Shown here: one piece after another, positions 1 through 4,504 of the stretch
Layout of the letters: every line of letters begins with the position of its first letter
Numbering within the stretch: the stretch's first letter is position 1
Source: a virus
Direction: 5' to 3' (one strand)
Length of the DNA stretch: 21,302 nucleotides
Virus record (IMG/VR): IMGVR_UViG_3300034095_001106
Coordinates: 1 to 21,302 of that record
Notes under the pieces: model-generated
The model's database searches: none
What the model saw: the letters and a program-made list of their open reading frames with translations, nothing else
What the model was told of the DNA's origin: nothing
Translations under genes and position numbers: made by a program

Positions 1-897
1 TCATTGCGCGCCCTCCCACAATTTGGATTCAACATTGTATGCAAGTCCACGGCTGTTAAATGTTTGTTGAACGCCCGCCCAAACCGCTTTTTTTATGCTT
101 GCTTGCAAATTTGCTTTTGCCATTTCCTGCATGAACTTGTTCGCATCTTTTGAGGTCATTGCTTTTTGCATCCATTCACTCACAAGGCTAATTGCCTCCT
201 CTTGTTCTTTGGAACGCTTAATAAGTGATTCGTGCGTGTGCTTTATAATGTTTTCAAGAGTACCGCCCATCGAGTCCACTTCTTGGATATGCACTGGTTC
301 AATGCCTGCACAATTTTTAGCGGTGACTGTATCGCTTAAGTCAAAAGTTAAAATCCTGCGATTGTTTACTGTTGTGTAATACCCAACCAAATCGCATGCT
401 TGCATAAGTAAGTCATAAGAACCGCCTTGAACAAGTGGACGTTTGATCCTGAAGTCACCTTCCTCTTTTTCTTTTGCATGTGCAAGAAAAACGACATTTT
501 TGCCGCTAAACTTCAAAGGTGCAAAAAACTCCGCAAACAACTTTTTTGTTTCGCCCCAAAGTTTGATCCCATTCCTTGCAAGCGATGGTTGCGATGTTTG
601 TAAGTACATTTGCATGAGTTCAATCATTGTGCCAGCGGTATCGATCACGACAGATTCATGCTTTGATATAAGGTCTGTGAGTTCCTTTTGTGAACTTATG
701 ATATCTTGGTATGAATCAAATTGCACCACATTCCCACGGCGATGCGAAGCTCTATGTGCTCCTCTGTCAAAATCTAACACCAAAGGATTTGGCGCAGTGT
801 TTGCCAGTGTAGTTTTGCCAATTCCTGGGTCTCCGTATATAAGTATGTTTAGACCCTGATGTGCTAGGTCGTCAACTTGGCTATAAACTTTAATCAT
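1..897 (-). CDS. Sak4/AAA_24-type phage nucleotide-binding protein (RecA-fold ATPase)
   Basis: A 298-aa P-loop ATPase whose stop codon is the first three bases of the window. The Walker A motif GDPGIGKT is at residues 22-29 and a Walker B strand VVIDT at 83-87, with a likely sensor strand NVVFLAHAKE near 133-142. This spacing fits the AAA_24/RecA-like proteins encoded by many phages, among them the Sak4 single-strand annealing group that works with a phage SSB in recombination and replication. The C-terminal ~80 residues are helical and charged and not recognised. Its ATG overlaps the stop of the upstream helix-turn-helix gene (ATGA), and GGAG lies 9 bases before the start, so the two are probably co-translated. 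Being in the accessory rather than the virion operon fits an early DNA-metabolism role. The ATPase fold is well supported by the motifs; the Sak4 role is inferred from family resemblance. Confidence 0.82.
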   Translation of the reverse strand: MIKVYSQVDDLAHQGLNILIYGDPGIGKTTLANTAPNPLVLDFDRGAHRASHRRGNVVQFDSYQDIISSQKELTDLISKHESVVIDTAGTMIELMQMYLQTSQPSLARNGIKLWGETKKLFAEFFAPLKFSGKNVVFLAHAKEKEEGDFRIKRPLVQGGSYDLLMQACDLVGYYTTVNNRRILTFDLSDTVTAKNCAGIEPVHIQEVDSMGGTLENIIKHTHESLIKRSKEQEEAISLVSEWMQKAMTSKDANKFMQEMAKANLQASIKKAVWAGVQQTFNSRGLAYNVESKLWEGAQ

Positions 898-1100
898 CTC
901 ATTTTCTCCAATTCTTTAAAATAAACTAAATAATGCGAATGCACTTTGCATTCAAATTGTTGTACTTTTGTAAATACTGGCAACGTTGTATATACGTTGT
1001 TTTTTGTTTTTCTTATCCTACCTTTAATAAGATAATCTACGTATGCTCTTGAAACGTTTAATATCTCGGCGACTTCTTTTGGCGTAAGCCATTTATTCAT
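894..1100 (-). CDS. Small helix-turn-helix DNA-binding protein (excisionase/MerR-like)
   Basis: A 68-aa protein. Residues 4-30 (WLTPKEVAEILNVSRAYVDY and the following LIKGRIR) form a typical HTH_17 or excisionase-type winged helix-turn-helix, including the 'T..EvA..L.vSr..v..li..G.i' pattern. The C-terminal half lacks the usual short RRI-type wing ending and is unrecognised. A good AGGAG lies 7 bases before the ATG. It overlaps the ATPase gene by 4 bases (ATGA), so it is probably transcribed and translated together with it. It may act as a local transcriptional regulator or as an Xis-like recombination directionality factor, but no integrase or attachment site is seen in the window, so regulation is the simpler reading. 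Fold confidence is high and exact role is low. Confidence 0.75.
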   Translation of the reverse strand: MNKWLTPKEVAEILNVSRAYVDYLIKGRIRKTKNNVYTTLPVFTKVQQFECKVHSHYLVYFKELEKMR

Positions 1101-1109
1101 AATAAGCTC

Positions 1110-1622
1110 CTAATAATAGTTGTTAAAATAATGCCCATTGCTCTCGGAATAATCGTACATTAAATTTACTGCAGTTTGCTCCCAGTCTATAACAAGCCAA
1201 GATGGTTCAAAATTAATATCATAAGTGTCGGTAACAGTTTGTTCGGCAAAATCAGCATCTGAATCATAGTTCCCACTATAAGATTCTATTATGCTATCAA
1301 GATCAATCCTGCAATCAATTCCCGCTTCTAAAACTTCTATATCATGATAGAAGTCATCACTATAATATGTAGAAAATAATTCATCCCAGTTTTCATGATT
1401 ATCGGCTACATAATCTGTAATAAATTTGGGCACATTAGTCAAGTCGAAATCTGAAAGTGTTAAAGCATCGTCCTCTTCAATCTCATTATCTGGGTGTGCT
1501 AAATTGTGCACCCTCACAAGTTCTAAACAAATGTCGTCCCATAAAAAAAACATTTCGCAAATATTCATACTGTAAGTATTGTCTTTATATACAATACTTA
1601 TTACAAAATCTTCTTTACTCAT
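1110..1622 (-). CDS. ardA: ArdA-like antirestriction protein (DNA mimic)
   Basis: A 170-aa, extremely acidic protein: I count about 40 Asp/Glu against about 5 Lys/Arg. The C-terminal half carries the ArdA signature: YSGNYDSDADFAE at residues 115-127, then IDWEQTA at 145-151 and a tyrosine-rich end around YDYSESNGHYF at 156-166. Length equals that of typical ArdA proteins (about 165-180 aa). ArdA dimers copy the shape and charge of bent B-form DNA and block type I restriction enzymes. The N-terminal ~100 residues are more divergent from what I remember of the family. GGAG lies 8 bases before the ATG. It sits with small unknown genes under repeated promoters, which suggests an early anti-defence region. 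It is recognised from motif and composition, not from a database search. Confidence 0.83.
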   Translation of the reverse strand: MSKEDFVISIVYKDNTYSMNICEMFFLWDDICLELVRVHNLAHPDNEIEEDDALTLSDFDLTNVPKFITDYVADNHENWDELFSTYYSDDFYHDIEVLEAGIDCRIDLDSIIESYSGNYDSDADFAEQTVTDTYDINFEPSWLVIDWEQTAVNLMYDYSESNGHYFNNYY

Positions 1623-1642
1623 AACTCACTCCATTAATAAAT

Positions 1643-1822
1643 TTAAAATTCTAAACAACATAAAAGAATACCACCAACTACAATAATTACAATCTTTGCA
1701 CAGTCAATAGTCATTTCATAATTTTCGACTTGGTTTTTGTAAAAATCTCGTTGCCTTTTTACGTCCGCATATGACTCCATTTCGGGATCCTTGTAATTAA
1801 CCATTAATAAATTATTTGCCAT
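1643..1822 (-). CDS. Small tail-anchored membrane protein
   Basis: A 59-aa open frame read by hand (ATG 1822-1820, TAA 1645-1643) that fills an otherwise empty 200-base gap. It starts MANNLLMVNYKDPEME, continues with a charged helical segment (about residues 20-38), and ends with one hydrophobic segment at about 43-57 (CAKIVIIVVGGILLCCL). This predicts a single C-terminal membrane anchor with the N-terminal part in the cytoplasm. An A/G-rich AAAGAGAA precedes the start. It lies in the short interval between two genes of the same operon with matching direction. No family is recognised. Small holin-like or superinfection-type membrane proteins have this shape, but nothing seen assigns such a role. 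Confidence 0.6.
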   Translation of the reverse strand: MANNLLMVNYKDPEMESYADVKRQRDFYKNQVENYEMTIDCAKIVIIVVGGILLCCLEF

Positions 1823-1834
1823 ATTTCTCTTTAT

Positions 1835-2074
1835 TTAGTTTGAAAAAATAAAAACTTCTGAATAGTAAGGATCTTTTGTTGTAAGTTCTGCAAAACATTT
1901 AATATATTCTGCTCTATTTATGCAATGCTCATATACTTGAAATCCACTTTTTGTTTCTGATATGAAAATTGCTAATTCCCAATGGCATTTTGGTGAAAGT
2001 CTTACCCAAACTTCGTCGTTGGCTTTTGGAGCAATTTTGCTTTCGTTGTATATCAATTCTAATTTGTTTTTCAT
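1835..2074 (-). CDS. Hypothetical 79-aa protein, first gene behind promoter repeat 1
   Basis: I do not recognise the family. The protein begins MKNKLELIYNESK, has an alternating strand-like centre (EVWVRLSPKCHWELAIFISE at about 21-40) and ends EVFIFSN, suggesting a small alpha/beta domain. No membrane segment or metal site is evident apart from two cysteines at about 30 and 51. It is the first gene after promoter repeat 1 and shares the A-rich leader and the opening codons (MKNK) with other genes of this region. Its transcript probably continues through the small membrane protein, the ArdA-like gene, the HTH gene and the ATPase, since no other clear promoter was seen between them. Confidence 0.65.
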   Translation of the reverse strand: MKNKLELIYNESKIAPKANDEVWVRLSPKCHWELAIFISETKSGFQVYEHCINRAEYIKCFAELTTKDPYYSEVFIFSN

Positions 2075-2153
2075 TTTGTTTTCTTTGTTTATTGTTGTTC
2101 TAATTTGTTAATACAAATATAAGGTATTTTTAACCAATATGCAAAACTTTTTT
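2075..2153 (-). promoter_or_regulatory. Promoter repeat 1 (Bacteroidetes-type) plus leader
   Basis: On the minus strand the -33 box TTTTG lies at 2146-2142 and the -7 box TATATTTG at 2121-2114, with exactly 20 bases between. This matches the Bacteroidetes TTTG / TAnnTTTG promoter. A run of A precedes the -33 box and overlaps the stop codon of the gene at 2154. The ~35-base leader is A-rich and nearly identical to that of repeat 2. It drives the gene starting at 2074. Confidence 0.85.
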
Positions 2154-2378
2154 TTAAATTAATTTCATTCTTAGCATGTACCTTAATGCGTCTTTATGTA
2201 CTTGTTTGCATTCTTTTGGCCCAAATACAGGTGATTGCTTTAAATATTCTTGAGTAGCAAGAGTGCTTAATTGATTAAAAAAGTCTTGGTTGTCCGCGTT
2301 GATAAACTTTTGTAGTGCTACGTATGTATTATTTTCTATCATTTTTAGTTTTTTTTCATATGCTATTTCTTTATTCAT
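2154..2378 (-). CDS. Small paralogous cassette protein, copy C (74 aa)
   Basis: A 74-aa protein of unknown function that is the most divergent of three related proteins in this region. It shares the layout of the copies at 2865 and 3176: a charged N-terminal helix, a central KFINADNQDFF segment (about residues 24-34) equivalent to F-I-x-x-(D/E)-N-H-x-M-W, and a C-terminal helix ending ALRYMLRMKLI that matches the shared A-x-x-x-ML-x-L-E-LI ending. Its start lies inside the end of the upstream gene (8-base overlap), with AAGG just before it, so it is translated with that gene instead of having its own promoter. Its stop codon lies in the A-tract of promoter repeat 1, exactly as in the other copies. 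Paralogy is inferred by eye. Confidence 0.65.
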   Translation of the reverse strand: MNKEIAYEKKLKMIENNTYVALQKFINADNQDFFNQLSTLATQEYLKQSPVFGPKECKQVHKDALRYMLRMKLI

Positions 2379-2571
2379 TACACACCTTATCTATAGTTTG
2401 GTATAGTTCAAAATAGGAAAATATAAATATATTTTTTACCGTTGCATCAGACATTTCTATGCTCCCACCATGTTCAAGGTACATACGCTCGATTTCAATA
2501 TACTTTTTCATCAAGGCTAAATCTTTGTTCAAGATAGCGTCGATTGATTCTACTGTAAATTTGTTTTTCAT
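2371..2571 (-). CDS. Hypothetical 66-aa helical protein
   Basis: Unrecognised. It starts MKNKFTVESIDAILNK and appears largely helical, with a charged middle (LALMKKYIEIERMYLEHGG at about 18-36) and an aromatic C-terminal helix (NIFIFSYFELYQTIDKV). There is no membrane segment long enough to be convincing. It is the second gene behind promoter repeat 2. Its start is preceded by an AAGAAGAAACAAAA stretch resembling the leaders of the promoter-proximal genes, as if the leader plus the MKNK codons had been copied without the promoter. It overlaps the next gene by 8 bases. Confidence 0.6.
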   Translation of the reverse strand: MKNKFTVESIDAILNKDLALMKKYIEIERMYLEHGGSIEMSDATVKNIFIFSYFELYQTIDKVCNE

Positions 2572-2596
2572 TTTTGTTTCTTCTTTTGGTTAATTA

Positions 2597-2782
2597 TTAT
2601 AAATACCACACGCTAACACAATTTTCGTTTTCAAATACATTGACTATTTTGCCCTGATTATCAAATTCTGCAAAAAGATCTCTAGCTTCTCTATTTGTTA
2701 GTTCGAACGTATTCACAATTGCAGGTTTTTCAGAAGCAACTAATGATTTTCTTAAATCTCTTACTGTCATTTGCTTTTTCAT
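2597..2782 (-). CDS. Hypothetical 61-aa protein, first gene behind promoter repeat 2
   Basis: Unrecognised. The sequence has an N-terminal MKKQMTVRDLRKSLVASEKP, a helix with FELTNREARDLFAEF (about 26-40) and an ending KIVNVFENENCVSVWYL that looks like a beta hairpin. The helix-then-hairpin plan would suit a small DNA- or protein-binding protein, but I see no diagnostic residues. AAGGA lies 8 bases before the ATG within the shared leader. It is the first of three genes (2782 to 2154) that probably form one transcript from promoter repeat 2. Confidence 0.62.
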   Translation of the reverse strand: MKKQMTVRDLRKSLVASEKPAIVNTFELTNREARDLFAEFDNQGKIVNVFENENCVSVWYL

Positions 2783-2866
2783 TTTGTTTTCCTTGTTTAA
2801 TTATTGTTGTTCTAATTTGTTAATACAAATATAAGGTATTTTTAACCAATATGCAAAACTTTTTTT
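2783..2866 (-). promoter_or_regulatory. Promoter repeat 2 (Bacteroidetes-type) plus leader
   Basis: The -33 box TTTTG is at 2858-2854 and the -7 box TATATTTG at 2833-2826, with a 20-base spacer identical to repeat 1. The leader carries AAGGA about 8 bases before the ATG at 2782. The upstream A-tract contains the TAA of the gene at 2865, so promoter and stop codon are shared sequence. Confidence 0.87.
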
Positions 2867-3092
2867 AAATTAATTCAAGTTGTAACATAGCTAATAAAGC
2901 ATATTTTCCAGCAATAGCACTTTCAGTAATTGTAGCACAACCATCTATTTCAGTAATTGTGTTTGTGGCTACCCATCTAAAAGCACTCCACATCTGGTGA
3001 TTTTCTTTATTAATAAATAAATGATAAGCGTTGTTTGAGTCATTATTAATTAATTCTCTTTTTTGTTCGATTGTCATTGTTGCGTTTGTCAT
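2865..3092 (-). CDS. Small paralogous cassette protein, copy A (75 aa)
   Basis: A 75-aa protein of unknown function, about half identical by my hand alignment (38 of 75 positions) to the neighbour at 3176. Shared features are MT-x-EQKRELIN at about 6-16, AY-x-x-FI at 22-27, NH-x-MW at 31-35, a central GC, and the C-terminal helix ending ML-x-LELI. Conservation at both ends and divergence in the middle suggests an old tandem duplication with a variable central surface. It has its own promoter (repeat 3) and is followed at once by promoter repeat 2. The leader contains AAGGA. No enzyme motif is seen. Next to an ArdA-like gene, an anti-defence or host-takeover role is possible but unproved. Confidence 0.7.
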   Translation of the reverse strand: MTNATMTIEQKRELINNDSNNAYHLFINKENHQMWSAFRWVATNTITEIDGCATITESAIAGKYALLAMLQLELI

Positions 3093-3177
3093 TTTGTTTT
3101 TCCTTGTTTAATTATTGTTGTTTCATTTTGTTTATACAAATATAAGGTATTTTTAACCAATATGCAAAACTTTTTTT
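3093..3177 (-). promoter_or_regulatory. Promoter repeat 3 (Bacteroidetes-type) plus leader
   Basis: The -33 box TTTTG is at 3169-3165 and the -7 box TATATTTG at 3144-3137, with a 20-base spacer identical to repeats 1 and 2. The leader differs slightly near the start of transcription (AAACAAAATGAAAC in place of TTAACAAATTAGAAC). It drives the gene starting at 3092 and overlaps the stop codon of the gene at 3176. Confidence 0.87.
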
Positions 3178-3403
3178 AAATTAATTCTAAATCTAACATT
3201 ACTAACATTGCATTTTTACTTGCTATAATAGAATTTGGTGTAGTGAAACAACCTACTACTTGAAGAAGTGTTAAATCTGTGGCTTTTGTAATTGCGATCC
3301 ACATTGTGTGATTATCTTCTGTAATAAATTTGTTATAAGCTATAACAGCATTAAAATTGATTAATTCTCTTTTTTGTTCTGTTGTCATTGTTGTGTTCTT
3401 CAT
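3176..3403 (-). CDS. Small paralogous cassette protein, copy B (75 aa)
   Basis: A 75-aa unknown protein, the closest relative of the one at 2865 and clearly a tandem copy: same length, same MTTEQKRELIN opening, NHTMW in the middle and AMLVMLDLELI at the end. The centre (residues about 36-60) is hydrophobic and differs strongly between copies. It stands alone behind promoter repeat 4 and in front of promoter repeat 3, making a one-gene cassette. The start is supported by AAGGA in the leader and by matching N-termini. No known domain is recognised. Confidence 0.7.
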   Translation of the reverse strand: MKNTTMTTEQKRELINFNAVIAYNKFITEDNHTMWIAITKATDLTLLQVVGCFTTPNSIIASKNAMLVMLDLELI

Positions 3404-3490
3404 TTTGTTATCCTTGTTTCTTTGTTTGTTATTGTTTCATTTTGTTTATACAAATATAAGACATTTTTAACCAATATGCAAAACTTTTTT
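3404..3490 (-). promoter_or_regulatory. Promoter repeat 4 (Bacteroidetes-type) plus leader
   Basis: The -33 box TTTTG is at 3483-3479 and the -7 box TATATTTG at 3458-3451, again 20 bases apart. The spacer differs from the other copies only near the -7 box (TGTCTT for TACCTT on the minus strand). The leader is more diverged than in repeats 1-3. It drives the gene starting at 3403. Confidence 0.85.
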
Positions 3491-3493
3491 TAT

Positions 3494-3712
3494 TTATTTT
3501 TTATATACCCTTACTGAACGCATCAAATCAAGTTTTTGCACAAGATATTTTTTTTTAAAAAATTTGCACAATGTTTGTTTTTCTCTTGGTGTAACAAAAA
3601 AGCACTCCAGATGCTGTATATTTGCATCAAATAAAAGTGCTTGAATATCAGTTAATTTATCTGTATATATTGAGAATAATTTTCCATCTACTTTTGTATA
3701 GGTAACTTTCAT
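3494..3712 (-). CDS. Hypothetical 72-aa basic protein
   Basis: A 72-aa protein of unknown function: MKVTYTKVDGKLFSIYTDKL at the start suggests beta strands, and the second half is strongly basic (REKQTLCKFFKKKYLVQKLD at about 43-62). Two cysteines (about 37 and 49) are too far apart and unpaired to call a zinc site. The stop codon sits against promoter repeat 4 in the same position as the stop codons of the neighbouring cassettes, which supports it as a real gene. No Shine-Dalgarno motif precedes the ATG, and its start codon overlaps the start of a plus-strand 36-codon frame in the shared CATG at 3710-3713. A weak -7-like TACTTTTG at 3820-3813 could be its promoter, but no -33 box is at the right distance. 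Confidence 0.55.
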   Translation of the reverse strand: MKVTYTKVDGKLFSIYTDKLTDIQALLFDANIQHLECFFVTPREKQTLCKFFKKKYLVQKLDLMRSVRVYKK

Positions 3713-3821
3713 GTTTAATCAAGATTTATTTGAAGAGAGGGCGGCGATATTGCAATATTGCAATGGCTTAACAAAAGAAGAAGCCGAAGATTTAGCACTT
3801 GCAGAACAAGTGCAAAAGTAA
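3711..3821 (+). CDS. 36-aa plus-strand microprotein with ERAAI...EAE motif
   Basis: An open frame from ATG 3711 to TAA 3819-3821, the only plausible plus-strand gene found. The peptide contains FEERAAILQYCNGLTKEEAE (residues 7-26) followed by DLALAEQ. From memory this resembles a recurrent phage and plasmid motif, ERAAI-x-(E/Q)(Y/F)-x-x-G(L/M)(S/T)-x-x-EAE-x-LA, found in tiny proteins and at the ends of replication proteins. An in-frame TAG at 3699-3701 rules out an upstream extension. A weak AGG lies 8 bases before the ATG. A -7-like TACTTTTG at 3689-3696 has no well-placed -33 box. It is directly followed by a plus-strand promoter and an intrinsic terminator. The motif argues for a real product; the missing clear promoter argues for caution. 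Confidence 0.5.
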   Translation: MFNQDLFEERAAILQYCNGLTKEEAEDLALAEQVQK

Positions 3822-3829
3822 TATATTTG
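3798..3829 (+). promoter_or_regulatory. Plus-strand Bacteroidetes-type promoter
   Basis: A -33 box CTTG ends at 3801 and a -7 box TATATTTG lies at 3822-3829, with a 20-base spacer. The octamer and the spacer length are the same as in the four minus-strand promoter repeats. It overlaps the end of the 36-codon frame and points into an ~80-base segment that ends in an intrinsic terminator. Expected transcription start is near 3835. Confidence 0.6.
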
Positions 3830-3834
3830 CAATA

Positions 3835-3914
3835 CAAATCACTTAATATTCCTCGCATGATATTAAGGTATTACAGAAAGTCCAAATTAAATGGGATTAA
3901 TTTGGACTTTTTTT
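3835..3914 (+). ncRNA. Candidate small RNA (two hairpins, own promoter and terminator)
   Basis: The segment between the plus-strand promoter and a strong terminator is about 80 nt and contains no credible reading frame. It holds two perfect inverted repeats: CTTAATAT/ATATTAAG (3842-3849 with 3860-3867) closing a 10-base loop TCCTCGCATG, and the terminator stem at 3877-3910. The loop of the first hairpin shows UCCUC, which is complementary to the AGGA and GAGGA type sequences found before many genes here. That suggests possible pairing with translation starts, but this is inference. The structure fits a trans-acting phage small RNA; an untranslated attenuator or leader is the alternative. Confidence 0.5.
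3877..3914 (+). terminator. Intrinsic terminator, plus strand
   Basis: A perfect 14-bp stem, AAAGTCCAAATTAA (3877-3890) with TTAATTTGGACTTT (3897-3910), encloses the 6-base loop ATGGGA and runs into a 7-T tract at 3908-3914. The T tract follows only on the plus strand; the minus-strand side continues CTGTAATACC. It therefore ends plus-strand transcription from the promoter at 3798 or from the 36-codon gene. Confidence 0.8.
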
Positions 3915-3929
3915 ATTATATTACAATCA

Positions 3930-3974
3930 CTAATTAATCTTATTCCAAAAGGTTAATAAGTAAAATCTAATTAG
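3930..3974. other. Nested inverted repeat between two terminators
   Basis: CTAATTA (3930-3936) pairs with TAATTAG (3968-3974), and inside it CTTATT (3939-3944) pairs with AATAAG (3955-3960). The whole can fold as one interrupted hairpin on either strand. It has no T tract and no gene. It may be a transcript-end stabiliser for the minus-strand virion operon or an operator-like site; function is unknown. Confidence 0.35.
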
Positions 3975-3975
3975 G

Positions 3976-4005
3976 CCACAAGGTTCTTCCCCTTGTGGTT
4001 TTTTT
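3976..4005 (+). terminator. Second intrinsic terminator, against the end of the virion operon
   Basis: The stem CCACAAGG (3976-3983) with CCTTGTGG (3991-3998) closes a 7-base loop and is followed on the plus strand by seven T. On the minus strand the same hairpin comes 2 bases after the stop of the last tail gene and is followed only by CCTAATTAGATTTTAC, a poor T tract. It works best as a plus-strand terminator that keeps transcription out of the virion operon, and may weakly end the operon itself. Confidence 0.72.
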
Positions 4006-4007
4006 AT

Positions 4008-4499
4008 TTAATTACGTGTCACCACGATTTGCCCTGTGATCGTGGCTCCAGATGCGTAGGTTTCTGCAGACTTGCATTCTGGTACGATATACAACGTTTT
4101 GGACGTTGGCTGGCAAACAAAAGGTAAATTTGGCGTAACCGTATTAATTGCAACACCTGTTGCTCCGTTTATCCAAGAACCCGCCGCAATATCCACATAA
4201 CCTACTAAGAAAGAAAGCTGTGAACTAATAAACGCCTGTGGTGCGTTTCGCGCGGCTGGTGTGATTGAGTCGCCAAATATCCAAAGCCTTAAATCTGGTA
4301 GTTGCAAAGTACCCGAGGTTGTTTCTTTAAGAATGATCCGTTCAATAACTCCGCCCATGCCCAGATAACGGGCTCCACTTACTGCAATTGCTGAACTTGT
4401 AAGAATGTCACCACTTGCATATGCGGCGGTATCAAGGGTGCTAAAATCGAATGTTTGAACTACTGTGTCTTTGCCTGTAAGGCCTGTGTAAAATTCCAT
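4008..4499 (-). CDS. Beta-rich phage structural protein, last gene of the virion operon
   Basis: A 163-aa protein without cysteine clusters or membrane segments and with a regular beta pattern. The order is AYASGDILTSSAIAVSGARY (about 26-45), GGVIERIILKETTSG..L.LPDLRLWIFGDSITPAARNAPQAF, then a YVDIAAGSWI strand and a late TLYIVPECKSAETYASGATI hairpin. From memory, this 'y.sGDvl...i.f..a.r..g..G.i..v.l.d......l.l.lF...p....n.af' plan recurs in a common family of phage structural proteins of uncertain position (baseplate, tail or capsid-surface). It follows the putative receptor-binding gene with a 5-base gap, so a tail-tip or fibre-accessory part is likely. No Shine-Dalgarno motif is seen. Confidence 0.65.
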   Translation of the reverse strand: MEFYTGLTGKDTVVQTFDFSTLDTAAYASGDILTSSAIAVSGARYLGMGGVIERIILKETTSGTLQLPDLRLWIFGDSITPAARNAPQAFISSQLSFLVGYVDIAAGSWINGATGVAINTVTPNLPFVCQPTSKTLYIVPECKSAETYASGATITGQIVVTRN

Positions 4500-4504
4500 A
4501 TTAT

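Noticed and set aside
894-1100. HTH protein as an excisionase proving a temperate phage
   Set aside because: No integrase, repressor or attachment site is visible in the window; the fold alone does not show lysogeny.
2075-3490. Four direct repeats considered as a CRISPR array
   Set aside because: The repeats are separated by 280 to 710 bases of coding sequence and contain promoter boxes and leaders; there are no regular short spacers and no cas genes.
3813-3843. Minus-strand promoter for the gene starting at 3712 (TACTTTTG at 3820-3813)
   Set aside because: The -7-like box is present but the nearest TTTG upstream is only 14 bases away, against 20 in all other promoters here, so it was not listed as a feature.
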